From an uncultured Collinsella sp. (GTDB taxonomy: Bacteria; Actinomycetota; Coriobacteriia; Coriobacteriales; Coriobacteriaceae): a stretch of DNA of 41,370 nucleotides. Below are positions 30,692 to 38,092 of the stretch, one piece after another. The stretch lies in assembly GCA_900541675.1 (NCBI GenBank), contig UQKU01000019.1:1-41370 (forward strand), read 5' to 3'. Position 1 is the stretch's first letter. The number at the start of each line of letters is the position of its first letter. The notes under the pieces are model-generated. The model was not told where the DNA came from. It searched no databases and worked only from the letters and a program-made list of their open reading frames with translations. The translations under genes were made by a program, and so were the position numbers.

Positions 30692-32155
30692 CTACTCGTC
30701 GTGTTTCTCCTCGCGGCGAGCGGCGGCGCGGGCTTCGTGGATGCCCTTGATTGCGGCATGGCGAGCCGTGCGGGCGTCGTGGATGGCGTCACGAGCCTCG
30801 GCGGTCGTCGCCTTGGCAGAGCGCAACTTGGCGGCCAGATCGGGGTTGGTTTCGGCGACCGCAGTGATCGCGGGGCCGTCGAGCTCCTCTTGCGTGGGCT
30901 CGGCCAAAAAGTCGATAGCATACTGGGCGGCCACCATGGAGCCCTTTGCCAGCACGGTCTCGTCGATCTTGTAAAAGCAGGAATGCTGGGCGTACGTGGC
31001 GCCAATCTTGGGGTTACGCGTACCTACAAAGGCGAGCACGCCCGGCACGCGGCGCAGGTACTCCGAAAAATCCTCGCCCGAAAGTGTGCCGCGATAATGG
31101 CCTTGGCCGGCGGGACCCAGACACTTAATTACGGCCTGACGGCAGCGCTCGCTCGAGGCCGCGTCGTTTTCGACCTTGTAGTTGGCGATGGTGTAATCGG
31201 TGAGCTCTGCCTCGGCGCCCAAGGCGGCTGCAGTATGCTCCACGATGCGGCGCATAAGCTCCGGCATTTCCTCGTGGGTTGAATCGCCGTAGGTGCGCAC
31301 CGTGCCGGCGAGGTAGGCCGTGCCGGCGATAACGTTGCGCGCGGTGCCGCCGTGCAGCTCGCCGACGGTGATGACGGCCGGCTCATAGGGGCTGATCTCG
31401 CGCGAGACGATGGTCTGCAGGGCGTTGACGATCTCGGCGGCAACCATGACGGCGTCGTGGCCGCGCTGGGGCATGGCGCCGTGGCACGAGGTGCCGCGGA
31501 CATCGATGCGGAACCAGTCGGTATTGGCCATGCGCGGGCCGGGCTCGCAGCTTACGGTGCCGGCGTCGACCTCGCTCCAGATGTGCGCGGCGTAGGCGCC
31601 GTCGACGCCGTCGAGCACACCCGTGCCGATCATGAGTTTGGCGCCCTGGCCGTTTTCCTCACTGGGCTGGAAGACGATGCGGACCTCGCCGTGGATGTCG
31701 TCGGTCATATGGCGCAGGATCTGCAGCGTGCCGAGCATCATGGCGATGTGGCAGTCGTGGCCGCAGGCGTGCATGCAGCCCTCGTTGACACTGGCGAATT
31801 CCTCGCCGGTCTGCTCGGTGACGGGCAGGGCGTCAATATCCGCGCGCAGCAGTATGCGGCGGCGCGGCGTGCCGTCCTCGCGATAGGCGTCGGGTGCGGT
31901 GCCGCGAAGGGTCGCCACCAGGCCCGTCTTAAGGGGGCGCTCGTAGGGGATATTCATGGCGTCGAGCTGGTTGGCGATGTCGGAGGTCGTGCGCTCTTCG
32001 GCGAGGCTCAGCTCCGGGTGCTTATGGAAGTGCCGGCGCTGCTTAATGATGTAGGGTTCAAACTCGGCGGCGATATCTTGGATGGCTGCGGTGACATCGT
32101 CAGCCGCGCGAGTCTCGGTCGCCGCCATAATCTGCTGTGCCTTGGTCTTCGTCAT
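30692..32155 (-). CDS. M20 family metallopeptidase/amidohydrolase (M20D, hippurate hydrolase-like)
   Basis: The 487-residue protein has the M20D motifs: the N-terminal RRHFHKHPELS, LLRADIDALPV, HACGHDCHIAMML (metal ligands Cys131, His133), PSEENGQGA (Glu166-Glu167), AHIWSEVDAG (His191), and a C-terminal ligand His in YAQHSCFY. Such enzymes cleave N-acyl amino acids, indole-acetyl conjugates or gamma-glutamyl compounds; the substrate is open. About 70 extra residues at the C-terminus form a highly charged Ala/Lys/Arg helix that the family normally lacks. I start at ATG 32155 behind AAGGAG; the upstream in-frame reading to 33106 is antisense to the next gene. Divergent from the YtcJ-type gene. 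Confidence 0.88.
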   Translation of the reverse strand: MTKTKAQQIMAATETRAADDVTAAIQDIAAEFEPYIIKQRRHFHKHPELSLAEERTTSDIANQLDAMNIPYERPLKTGLVATLRGTAPDAYREDGTPRRRILLRADIDALPVTEQTGEEFASVNEGCMHACGHDCHIAMMLGTLQILRHMTDDIHGEVRIVFQPSEENGQGAKLMIGTGVLDGVDGAYAAHIWSEVDAGTVSCEPGPRMANTDWFRIDVRGTSCHGAMPQRGHDAVMVAAEIVNALQTIVSREISPYEPAVITVGELHGGTARNVIAGTAYLAGTVRTYGDSTHEEMPELMRRIVEHTAAALGAEAELTDYTIANYKVENDAASSERCRQAVIKCLGPAGQGHYRGTLSGEDFSEYLRRVPGVLAFVGTRNPKIGATYAQHSCFYKIDETVLAKGSMVAAQYAIDFLAEPTQEELDGPAITAVAETNPDLAAKLRSAKATTAEARDAIHDARTARHAAIKGIHEARAAARREEKHDE

Positions 32156-32323
32156 GATCGATTTGCTCCTTGCTGGGTTGATCGCAAAATCGTACAGGCA
32201 CTTTCCAGTATGCCACCTGCCGCTAGGGCTGGTAAAGTTGCCGTTTGCCGCTTGGGGTTTTGTTACAAGGGCGGGGGAGTACACTCGGGGGTGTTGAATT
32301 TCCTGCCAGAGATGGGGATGCCC

Positions 32324-33961
32324 ATGCAACATATCGATCGGATTATCCGCTCCAAGAACGTCTTTACCGCGCAAGACGGCATCGATTCCGCCCGCGAGCT
32401 GGCGATTGCCATCGCAGGCGACCGTATCGTCGCAGTCGGTGCGCCCGATGACGTGATTGCCGCCGCTCCCGCCGCCACGCCGGTTCTCGACTACGGCGAG
32501 CAGTTTGTCTGCCCCGGTTTCCATGACGCTCATCTGCACTTCTTCCATACCTCGGTTGGCTCCTCGCCGTACATGCTCATGGATATGGGCACGTCCGAGG
32601 CGGCGCTGGTGCAGCACGCGCTCGAGTTTTCCCAGGACCTGCCCGATGACGCCTGGGTTGTGACGCAAGGCTGGCGCGACTACCGTTGGGACCCGCCCGA
32701 GCATCCTACCAAGGCGTCGCTCGATGCGGCATTCCCCGATCGTCCCTGCGTTATGTACTCGGGCGACGGGCACACGCTGTGGCTCAACAGCCGCGCACTC
32801 GAGGCGCTCGGCGTCACGCGCGACAGCGAGCCGCCAGCGGGCGGTAGCTACGACAAAGACGCAAACGGCGAACTCACGGGCATTGCTCACGAAGCGGCTG
32901 CCATGCAGCTGCTGCCGCGCTGTCTTGAGTGGCTGGGCGAAGATCGCATCGCAAGCGCTTACGCCGATCAAATGAGGCGCATGGCCGAGCAGGGTATTAC
33001 CTCGATATGCGATATGTCGCTCATGCCCATGCCGGGCTGCGATTTTATCCGCGACGATGTCTACGACAAACTGCAGACGGCCGGCAAGCTGGGCATTCGT
33101 GCCCATCTGTTCCCCACGCTGCTGGATGACCAGTCGCGTCTAGAAGAGCTCCAGGTACGTTACGCGAACAACGCGCTGCTTTCGGCGCCAGGTTTTAAGC
33201 AGTTCTTCGACGGCGTGTCGAGCGAACACACGGCATATCTCACTGAGCCCTATACCAATCCGCGCTTCCCGGGCGACCAGGGCCGTCTGACGGTCCCGGC
33301 CGAGCGCATGCGCAAGTTGGTTCTGGCGGCAGCCGAGCGTGGCCACACCGTGCGCATCCACGTTATCGGCGACGGTGCGATTCATGCCGCGCTGGATATC
33401 TTCGAGGAGGCAGCCGACCTGTACGGCCTGCCCCAGCACGGTCATAACACGCTCGAGCATCTGGAGAACCTTCTGCCCGAGGACATCGACCGCCTGCGCA
33501 AGCTCAACGTGGTTGCCTCGAGCCAGCCCTGCCATATCACGCTCGACCCGGGTGGTCCGGAGCGTGATCTGGGCCTGGAGCGCAGCCGCATCATGTGGCC
33601 GTTCGCAACCTATAAGCAGCGCGGCATTCGCCAAGCCTTCGGTACCGACAGCCCTATCACGCCCGTTACCAGCATGAACGTGCTCTACACGGCTATCACG
33701 CGCCAGGACCCCAAAAGCCACTGGCCCGAGGGCGGCTGGTTACCGAGCGAGCGTATCGACGCGGCAACGGCCCTGCGCAACTACACGCTTGGCAGCGCGT
33801 ACGCAGCGGGCGACGAGCAAAACCTCGGCAGCCTAGAGCCCGGCAAGTATGCCGACCTGGCGGTCCTTGACCAAAACCCGCTCACCATCGACCCTCAAGA
33901 GCTCCAGGCTACCAAGGTTCAGGCAACCTACCTGGCAGGTAACTTGATTTACGAGCGCTAA
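32324..33961 (+). CDS. YtcJ-like amidohydrolase (Amidohydro_3 family)
   Basis: The 545-residue protein has the metal-dependent hydrolase features: an N-terminal beta domain (RIIRSKNVFTAQDG, ending in LDYGEQFVCPGFHDAHLH), the HxH pair His70 and His72, VRIHVIGDGAIHAALD with a further ligand, HNTLEHLENL, and FGTDSPITPVTSM with the last Asp ligand. C-terminal residues (GKYADLAVLDQNPL) close the beta domain. YtcJ-type proteins act on N-substituted formamides or unknown amides. Its divergent partner is also a hydrolase of amide bonds, so both may serve one peptide or amide catabolic task. ATG 32324 is preferred (GGGGAT six bases upstream); 32312 and 32318 are close alternatives. Confidence 0.85.
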   Translation: MQHIDRIIRSKNVFTAQDGIDSARELAIAIAGDRIVAVGAPDDVIAAAPAATPVLDYGEQFVCPGFHDAHLHFFHTSVGSSPYMLMDMGTSEAALVQHALEFSQDLPDDAWVVTQGWRDYRWDPPEHPTKASLDAAFPDRPCVMYSGDGHTLWLNSRALEALGVTRDSEPPAGGSYDKDANGELTGIAHEAAAMQLLPRCLEWLGEDRIASAYADQMRRMAEQGITSICDMSLMPMPGCDFIRDDVYDKLQTAGKLGIRAHLFPTLLDDQSRLEELQVRYANNALLSAPGFKQFFDGVSSEHTAYLTEPYTNPRFPGDQGRLTVPAERMRKLVLAAAERGHTVRIHVIGDGAIHAALDIFEEAADLYGLPQHGHNTLEHLENLLPEDIDRLRKLNVVASSQPCHITLDPGGPERDLGLERSRIMWPFATYKQRGIRQAFGTDSPITPVTSMNVLYTAITRQDPKSHWPEGGWLPSERIDAATALRNYTLGSAYAAGDEQNLGSLEPGKYADLAVLDQNPLTIDPQELQATKVQATYLAGNLIYER

Positions 33962-33980
33962 GAATTCATGTCGTACCGTT

Positions 33981-34028
33981 AAACGCGGCTCGGGCGGCCT
34001 ATTTTGGGATGGTGCTCGAGCCGCGTTT
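33981..34028 (+). terminator. Terminator of the YtcJ-like gene
   Basis: AAACGCGGCTCG (33981-33992) pairs exactly with CGAGCCGCGTTT (34017-34028) around a 24-base loop. It is 19 bases past the stop codon. Confidence 0.75.
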
Positions 34029-34217
34029 GCGTTTCGGTGAGGATCCGCCATGAGTGTCCCTGCTCTGTTGTATTTGGACATGGGGCGGAGGCGCCGCTGC
34101 CCCGCGCTCAATTTGGACATCAGCAATGTCGACCCTTGATGTTTTGCATACTTCTCATTGCAGATTGCATAAAAAAGCTGGGATGTTCTTTCTGGCCCTG
34201 ATGTACCCCCGCCTGGG

Positions 34218-34455
34218 CCGTGCAAAAAACGGAGTATTCAGCACCGCAAGCCCCGCCGGTGCCGCTGCAGTTGAGTAACATTGCGGAGATTGACGTCATT
34301 TTGGGGTCCGACGTGGCGCGAGGCACGCTTGTTTGTCTCGACGAGCTCTGTCTACCGACCCAAATCGCCGGTCGAAGGCGTCTTTGGGACCAATATGGTG
34401 TGTCCGGCGCGTATGCAGCCGCCCTGGCCTGCTGAATACTCCCAAAAATGCACGG
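34218..34455. repeat. 238-bp element with 26-bp interrupted terminal inverted repeats
   Basis: CCGTGC at 34218-34223 and GGAGTATTCAGCA at 34231-34243 are mirrored by TGCTGAATACTCC at 34430-34442 and GCACGG at 34450-34455. The two 7-base spacers (AAAAAAC and CAAAAAT) do not pair. The 186 bases between have no convincing ORF. Confidence 0.6.
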
Positions 34456-34532
34456 TGCTCCCCAGGGGACCCGTGCGCGCGGCGAAAACCATGTCCATGT
34501 CGCCATCCGCATCGCCATTTTGCTGCACTGAC

Positions 34533-34743
34533 TTTTCTGAATGCCGGGTCCGATAACGTTGACTCAGCTCCCGTGTGGCGCCGGAGGGGCGGGATATAAG
34601 GCTTATCGCGAGTTCCGCACGAGCCGAAGGCCACTTAATGTGGCCTTCGTGCGAGCAGGACTGCCCGAGCAGGAAACCTTATATCCCGCCCCTCCGGCGC
34701 CACACGGGAGCCGCGTACAAGTTATCCCCCGGCATTCAGAAAA
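34533..34743. repeat. 211-bp long inverted repeat upstream of groES
   Basis: Three nested blocks pair perfectly: 34533-34548 with 34728-34743 (16 bp), 34552-34557 with 34721-34726, and 34567-34601 with 34677-34711 (35 bp). An inner hairpin of GAAGGCCAC (34626-34634) with GTGGCCTTC (34640-34648) and CGCAC/GTGCG lies in the middle. More than 120 of its bases would be paired. No T-run follows directly. Confidence 0.75.
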
Positions 34744-34838
34744 TCTAAGTGCCAAAAAATAAGATTTTTTGACTCCGTGTTGTATAACCCGCCATTCGTG
34801 GGTACCATTCAACGCGTACGCAAACAAAAAGGGTTAAC

Positions 34839-34859
34839 CCGCGCGGCATGACCGCGCGG
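34839..34859 (+). promoter_or_regulatory. Leader hairpin just before the groES ribosome site
   Basis: CCGCGCGG (34839-34846) and CCGCGCGG (34852-34859) pair around CATGA. AAAGGAGG, the ribosome site, begins five bases later. I see neither CIRCE nor an HspR-type (HAIR) element upstream. Confidence 0.45.
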
Positions 34860-34880
34860 CCCACAAAGGAGGAAACAAGC

Positions 34881-35174
34881 ATGTCGTCTTTGAAGCCGCT
34901 TGCAGATCGCGTCTTGGTCAAGCCCGACGAGGCCGAGCAGAAGACCGCCTCTGGTCTGTACATCGCCAGCAACGCTCAGGAGAAGCCGCAGCGCGGCACC
35001 ATCGTTGCCGTGGGCGCCGGCAAGGTCAACGACAAGGGTGAGCGCATCCCCATGGACGTCAAGGTTGGCGACGTTGTCATCTACGGTAAGTTCGGTGGCA
35101 ACGAGGTCAAGGTCGACGGCGAGAAGTATCTGCTGATGCGCGCCGACGACATCTACGCTGTCGTCGAGGCCTAG
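34881..35174 (+). CDS. groES: Co-chaperonin GroES (Cpn10)
   Basis: A 97-residue protein starting MSSLKPLADRVLVKPDEAEQ, with the mobile loop around KTASGLYIASNAQEKPQ and the conserved end of the barrel (KVDGEKYLLMRADDIYAVVE). It caps the GroEL ring during ATP-driven folding. ATG 34881 has AAAGGAGG nine bases upstream; the in-frame ATG at 34848 lies in the loop of the leader hairpin. groEL follows after 96 bases. Codon use is that of a highly expressed gene. Confidence 0.97.
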   Translation: MSSLKPLADRVLVKPDEAEQKTASGLYIASNAQEKPQRGTIVAVGAGKVNDKGERIPMDVKVGDVVIYGKFGGNEVKVDGEKYLLMRADDIYAVVEA

Positions 35175-35270
35175 TCTCGTCAGAATCTCTGATTCGTCTT
35201 TGAGCGCGCCCGCCGCATAGGACTCGGAAGCGGCGACGCGAGTCACATTTCTTTTGGAGGATTACCCACT

Positions 35271-36908
35271 ATGGCAAAGAACATTACGTTCAACACCGAT
35301 GCCCGCGCTAAGCTCGCCAAGGGCGTCAACACCCTGGCCGACGCCGTTACCGTCACCATGGGCCCCAAGGGCCGCTACGTTGCGCTGCAGCGCACGTTCG
35401 GTGCCCCGACCATCACCAACGACGGCGTTTCCGTCGCCAAGGAGATCGAGCTCGAGGACAACATCGAGAACATGGGTGCCCAGCTGGTGAAGGAGGTCGC
35501 CACCAAGACCAACGACACCGTGGGTGACGGCACCACCACCGCAACCCTGCTCGCACAGGCCATCGTCAACGACGGTCTGCGCAACGTCGCCGCTGGCGCC
35601 AACCCGCTGGCCATCCGTCGCGGCATCGACAAGGCCGTTAACGCCGCCGTCGCCGAGATGAAGAAGCAGGCCAAGCCGGTCGAGACCAAGGAGCAGATTG
35701 CTTCCGTCGGTACCATCTCCGCCGGTGACCCCGAGGTCGGCGAGAAGATCGCCGAGGCTATGGAGGTCGTGGGCAAGGACGGCGTCATCACCGTCGAGGA
35801 TTCCCAGACGTTCGACATCACCATCGACACCGTCGAGGGCATGCAGTTCGACAAGGGCTATGTCTCCGCTTACTTCGTCACGGATAACGACCGCATGGAG
35901 GCCGTGATGAAGGATCCGTACATCCTCATCACCGACCAGAAGATCTCCAGCGTCCAGGACATCATGCCTGTTCTCGAGGCTGTCCAGCGCGCTGGCCGTG
36001 GCCTGCTCATCATCGCTGAGGACATCGACGGCGAGGCCCTGCCTACCCTCGTCCTCAACAAGATCCGCGGCGCCCTCAACGTCTGCGCCGTCAAGGCTCC
36101 GGGTTACGGCGATCGCCGCAAGCGCATCCTCGAGGACATCGCTGTCCTCACCGGTGGCCAGGCTGCTCTCGACGAGCTGGGTGTGAAGGTCGCTGACATC
36201 ACCGCCGATATGCTCGGTACCGCTAAGTCCGTCACCATCTCCAAGGACAACACCGTCGTCGTCGGCGGCGCTGGCTCCAAGGAGGCCATCGACGCCCGTA
36301 TCGCTCAGATCAAGGGCGAGATGGAGAACACCACCTCTGACTTCGACCGCGAGAAGCTCCAGGAGCGCCTGGCCAAGCTCTCCGGTGGCGTTGCCGTCAT
36401 CAAGGTCGGCGCTGCTACCGAGTCCGAGCTCAAGGAGATCAAGCATCGTGTCGAGGACGCCCTGCAGGCTACCCGCGCTGCTGTCGAGGAGGGCATTGTC
36501 GCTGGCGGCGGCGTCGCCTTCATGGACGCTGCTCCTGCGCTCGATGCTGTCGAGATCGACGACCCCGAGGAGAAGATCGGCGTCGACATCGTCAAGAAGG
36601 CTCTGACCGCTCCGGTCGCTACCATCGCCAAGAACGCTGGCTTTGAGGGCGCTGTCGTGGTCGACAAGGTTGCCGAGCTGCCCGCCGGCCAGGGTCTCAA
36701 CTCCGCCAACGGCGAGTGGGGCGACATGATCGAGATGGGCGTCCTCGACCCCGTCAAGGTCAGCCGCGTCACCCTGCAGAACGCTGCTTCTGTCGCCAGC
36801 CTGATCCTCATCACCGAGGCTACTGTCTCCGATGTGCCCAAGAACACTCAGCTTGAGGATGCTATCGCTGCTGCTACCGCTGGTCAGCAGGGCGGCGGTA
36901 TGTACTAA
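35271..36908 (+). CDS. groEL: Chaperonin GroEL (Cpn60)
   Basis: The 545-residue protein has all family blocks: MAKNITFNTDARAKLAKGVN, the ATP site GPKGRYVALQ and VGDGTTTATLLAQAI, apical-domain EGMQFDKGYVSAYFVT, the equatorial signature AAVEEGIVAGGG and the short tail GGGMY. It forms the double-ring folding chamber with GroES. The ribosome site is TTTTGGAGGA. It is the only groEL in the window and paired with groES, so it is probably the main copy. Nearly all codons are C-ending or optimal. A terminator and a 125-bp hairpin follow. Confidence 0.98.
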   Translation: MAKNITFNTDARAKLAKGVNTLADAVTVTMGPKGRYVALQRTFGAPTITNDGVSVAKEIELEDNIENMGAQLVKEVATKTNDTVGDGTTTATLLAQAIVNDGLRNVAAGANPLAIRRGIDKAVNAAVAEMKKQAKPVETKEQIASVGTISAGDPEVGEKIAEAMEVVGKDGVITVEDSQTFDITIDTVEGMQFDKGYVSAYFVTDNDRMEAVMKDPYILITDQKISSVQDIMPVLEAVQRAGRGLLIIAEDIDGEALPTLVLNKIRGALNVCAVKAPGYGDRRKRILEDIAVLTGGQAALDELGVKVADITADMLGTAKSVTISKDNTVVVGGAGSKEAIDARIAQIKGEMENTTSDFDREKLQERLAKLSGGVAVIKVGAATESELKEIKHRVEDALQATRAAVEEGIVAGGGVAFMDAAPALDAVEIDDPEEKIGVDIVKKALTAPVATIAKNAGFEGAVVVDKVAELPAGQGLNSANGEWGDMIEMGVLDPVKVSRVTLQNAASVASLILITEATVSDVPKNTQLEDAIAAATAGQQGGGMY

Positions 36909-36928
36909 GGCCGACAAGGTCTAGAACT

Positions 36929-36948
36929 CCCACCGGGAATCCGGTGGG
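36929..36948 (+). terminator. Hairpin after groEL
   Basis: CCCACCGG (36929-36936) pairs with CCGGTGGG (36941-36948) around GAAT. Its last three bases also belong to the left arm of the longer hairpin that follows. There is no T-run. Confidence 0.5.
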
Positions 36949-37070
36949 CGTGACGGGGGTTTCTCTCCGGAACGTCCTCGGACATGCAAAGAGGCTCCGC
37001 ATCGCGCTTCGCGCTGCGGAGCCTCTTTGCGTCCTGCGGAATGTTCCGGAGAGAAACCCCCGTCACGCCC
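36946..37070. repeat. 125-bp long inverted repeat downstream of groEL
   Basis: Outer arms 36946-36973 and 37043-37070 pair perfectly over 28 bp. Inner arms 36986-37001 and 37015-37030 pair over 16 bp, and GCGC/GCGC closes the tip around TTC. The rest of 36909-37312 holds a smaller hairpin (TTTCGCGGC with GCCGCGAAA, 37148-37168) and the promoter of the ribU operon. Confidence 0.75.
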
Positions 37071-37270
37071 CCGGATCCCCTGCGTTTACGGCCTTGAGGT
37101 CGGCGGGCGGAGAACGTGGTTGTTGGGGATACGTGTCCCGGTTGCTGTTTCGCGGCAAAGCCGCGAAAAGCGCATCACTTTGGGATGGGTGAGGAACGAA
37201 GTCGATGCCTTGCTTTATTCCGGGCATATTTCTGGGCTATTTCCCCCGCCACAAATTACCCTTGGCATAC

Positions 37271-37298
37271 TTGCGCGAACGATTGCTCGTGCTACACT
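37271..37298 (+). promoter_or_regulatory. Promoter of the ribU operon
   Basis: TTGCGC (37271-37276) and TACACT (37293-37298) with a 16-base spacer. Transcription would start about eight bases before the riboswitch. Confidence 0.6.
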
Positions 37299-37312
37299 TG
37301 CAATTGCTGTTT

Positions 37313-37490
37313 CAGGGCGGGGTGAAATTCCCCACTGGCGGTAAATCGGGCGGTGCCAAAGGGGTGCCGTGGCGCAGACGAGGCGTCTGCGACCGAGCCG
37401 ATGAGTCCGCGACCCGTGCGTGTGTTGGTTCGCATGCCGGCTGAACTGGTGAGATCCCAGTACCAACGGTTAGAGTCCGGATGAAAGAGG
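37313..37490 (+). promoter_or_regulatory. FMN riboswitch (RFN element)
   Basis: The conserved RFN blocks are present in order: AGGGCGGGGTGAAATTCC (37314 on), CACTGGCGGTAA, a GC-rich variable arm, TCCGCGACCCG, ACTGGTGAGATCCCAGTACC, and AACGGTTAGAGTCCGGATGA up to the GAAAGAGG end. It binds FMN and shuts off flavin genes. Only 11 bases lie between the aptamer and the start codon of ribU. The last aptamer strand (GAAAGAGGCAGG) contains or touches the ribosome site and can pair with GCTGTTTC at 37306-37313, so control is probably at translation. Confidence 0.95.
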
Positions 37491-37501
37491 CAGGTGATCT
37501 T

Positions 37502-38092
37502 ATGTCTGAACAGTCGCAGCATATCCATTTTGAGAACACGAATAGGTGGAGCACCAAACAGCTCGTTACCATGGCGCTGATGTGCGCCTTGGGCGCCCTG
37601 TTTATGTATGTGCAGCTGCCCATCCTTCCTTCGGCGCCGTTTTTGACGTATGACCCGTCGCTGGTGCCGGCGATGGTGTGCGGGTTTGCGTATGGTCCCG
37701 GTGCCGGTACCGCTGTTGCCGCCATGGCGATCGTTATCCATGCACTCACCACGGGTGACTGGGTCGGCGCGCTTATGAACCTGGTTGCCACGCTGGGCTA
37801 TATTCTGCCCGCGGCTATCGTCTACCAGAAGATGCATACCTATAAGGGTGCCGTGATTGGCCTGGCACTGGGCGTTATTGCCGCTACGGTGCTTTCTATG
37901 GTTGCGAATCTGACCATTGGCGTTTGGTTCTGGTATGGCTCGGTCGATGTGATCGCCCCGCTCATGATTCCTGCCGTGCTGCCGTTCAACCTTATCAAGA
38001 CCGTGCTTAACTCGGTGTTGACACTGGCGGTGTATAAAGTGGCCTCCAACCTCATCACGCCTAAAAAGGACCAGGTCAAAGGCCGCGCATGA
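37502..38092 (+). CDS. ribU: Riboflavin transporter RibU (ECF transporter S component)
   Basis: The 196-residue membrane protein has about six helices, with LVTMALMCALGALFMYVQLP in the first helix region and the FLTYDPSLVPAMVCGFAYGP segment that is typical of RibU. It binds riboflavin with high affinity and needs an EcfA/EcfT module for transport. The FMN riboswitch in front and the EcfA and EcfT genes behind confirm the role. The start at ATG 37502 has CAGGTGAT upstream; the in-frame ATG at 37481 is part of the riboswitch. Its last four bases overlap the start of the next gene (ATGA), so the operon is translationally coupled. Confidence 0.93.
   Translation: MSEQSQHIHFENTNRWSTKQLVTMALMCALGALFMYVQLPILPSAPFLTYDPSLVPAMVCGFAYGPGAGTAVAAMAIVIHALTTGDWVGALMNLVATLGYILPAAIVYQKMHTYKGAVIGLALGVIAATVLSMVANLTIGVWFWYGSVDVIAPLMIPAVLPFNLIKTVLNSVLTLAVYKVASNLITPKKDQVKGRA

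Larger units (their letters stand above)
33962..34880. other. 919-base intergenic region rich in inverted repeats before groES
   Basis: It holds, in order: a terminator (33981-34028), an imperfect GC palindrome (34083-34104), a 10-base direct repeat ATTTGGACAT (34072 and 34111), a 238-bp inverted-repeat element (34218-34455), a 211-bp inverted-repeat element (34533-34743), an AT-rich stretch and the groES leader. No frame on either strand reads like a protein. It may be a nest of small mobile repeats. Confidence 0.6.

Noticed and set aside
31352..32323. N-terminal extension of the YtcJ-like gene from 31352
   Set aside because: It is antisense to the M20 gene. Family homology starts at about 32324.
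32156..33106. N-terminal extension of the M20 gene to a start at 33106
   Set aside because: It is antisense to the YtcJ-like gene and lacks similarity to any M20 protein; ATG 32155 has a proper ribosome site.
34004..34634. Several overlapping 60-130 codon frames in the region before groES
   Set aside because: None has a ribosome site, sensible composition or a domain; the DNA is better explained as inverted-repeat elements.
34745..34880. CIRCE or HAIR operator before groES
   Set aside because: I looked for both patterns on both strands and found no acceptable match.
35262..36917. 551-codon minus-strand frame opposite groEL
   Set aside because: Antisense shadow of groEL, with Leu/Asp/Gly repeats caused by its codon bias.
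37481..37501. ATG at 37481 as the start of ribU
   Set aside because: It lies within the conserved 3' strand of the FMN riboswitch; ATG 37502 has a ribosome site and matches the family start.
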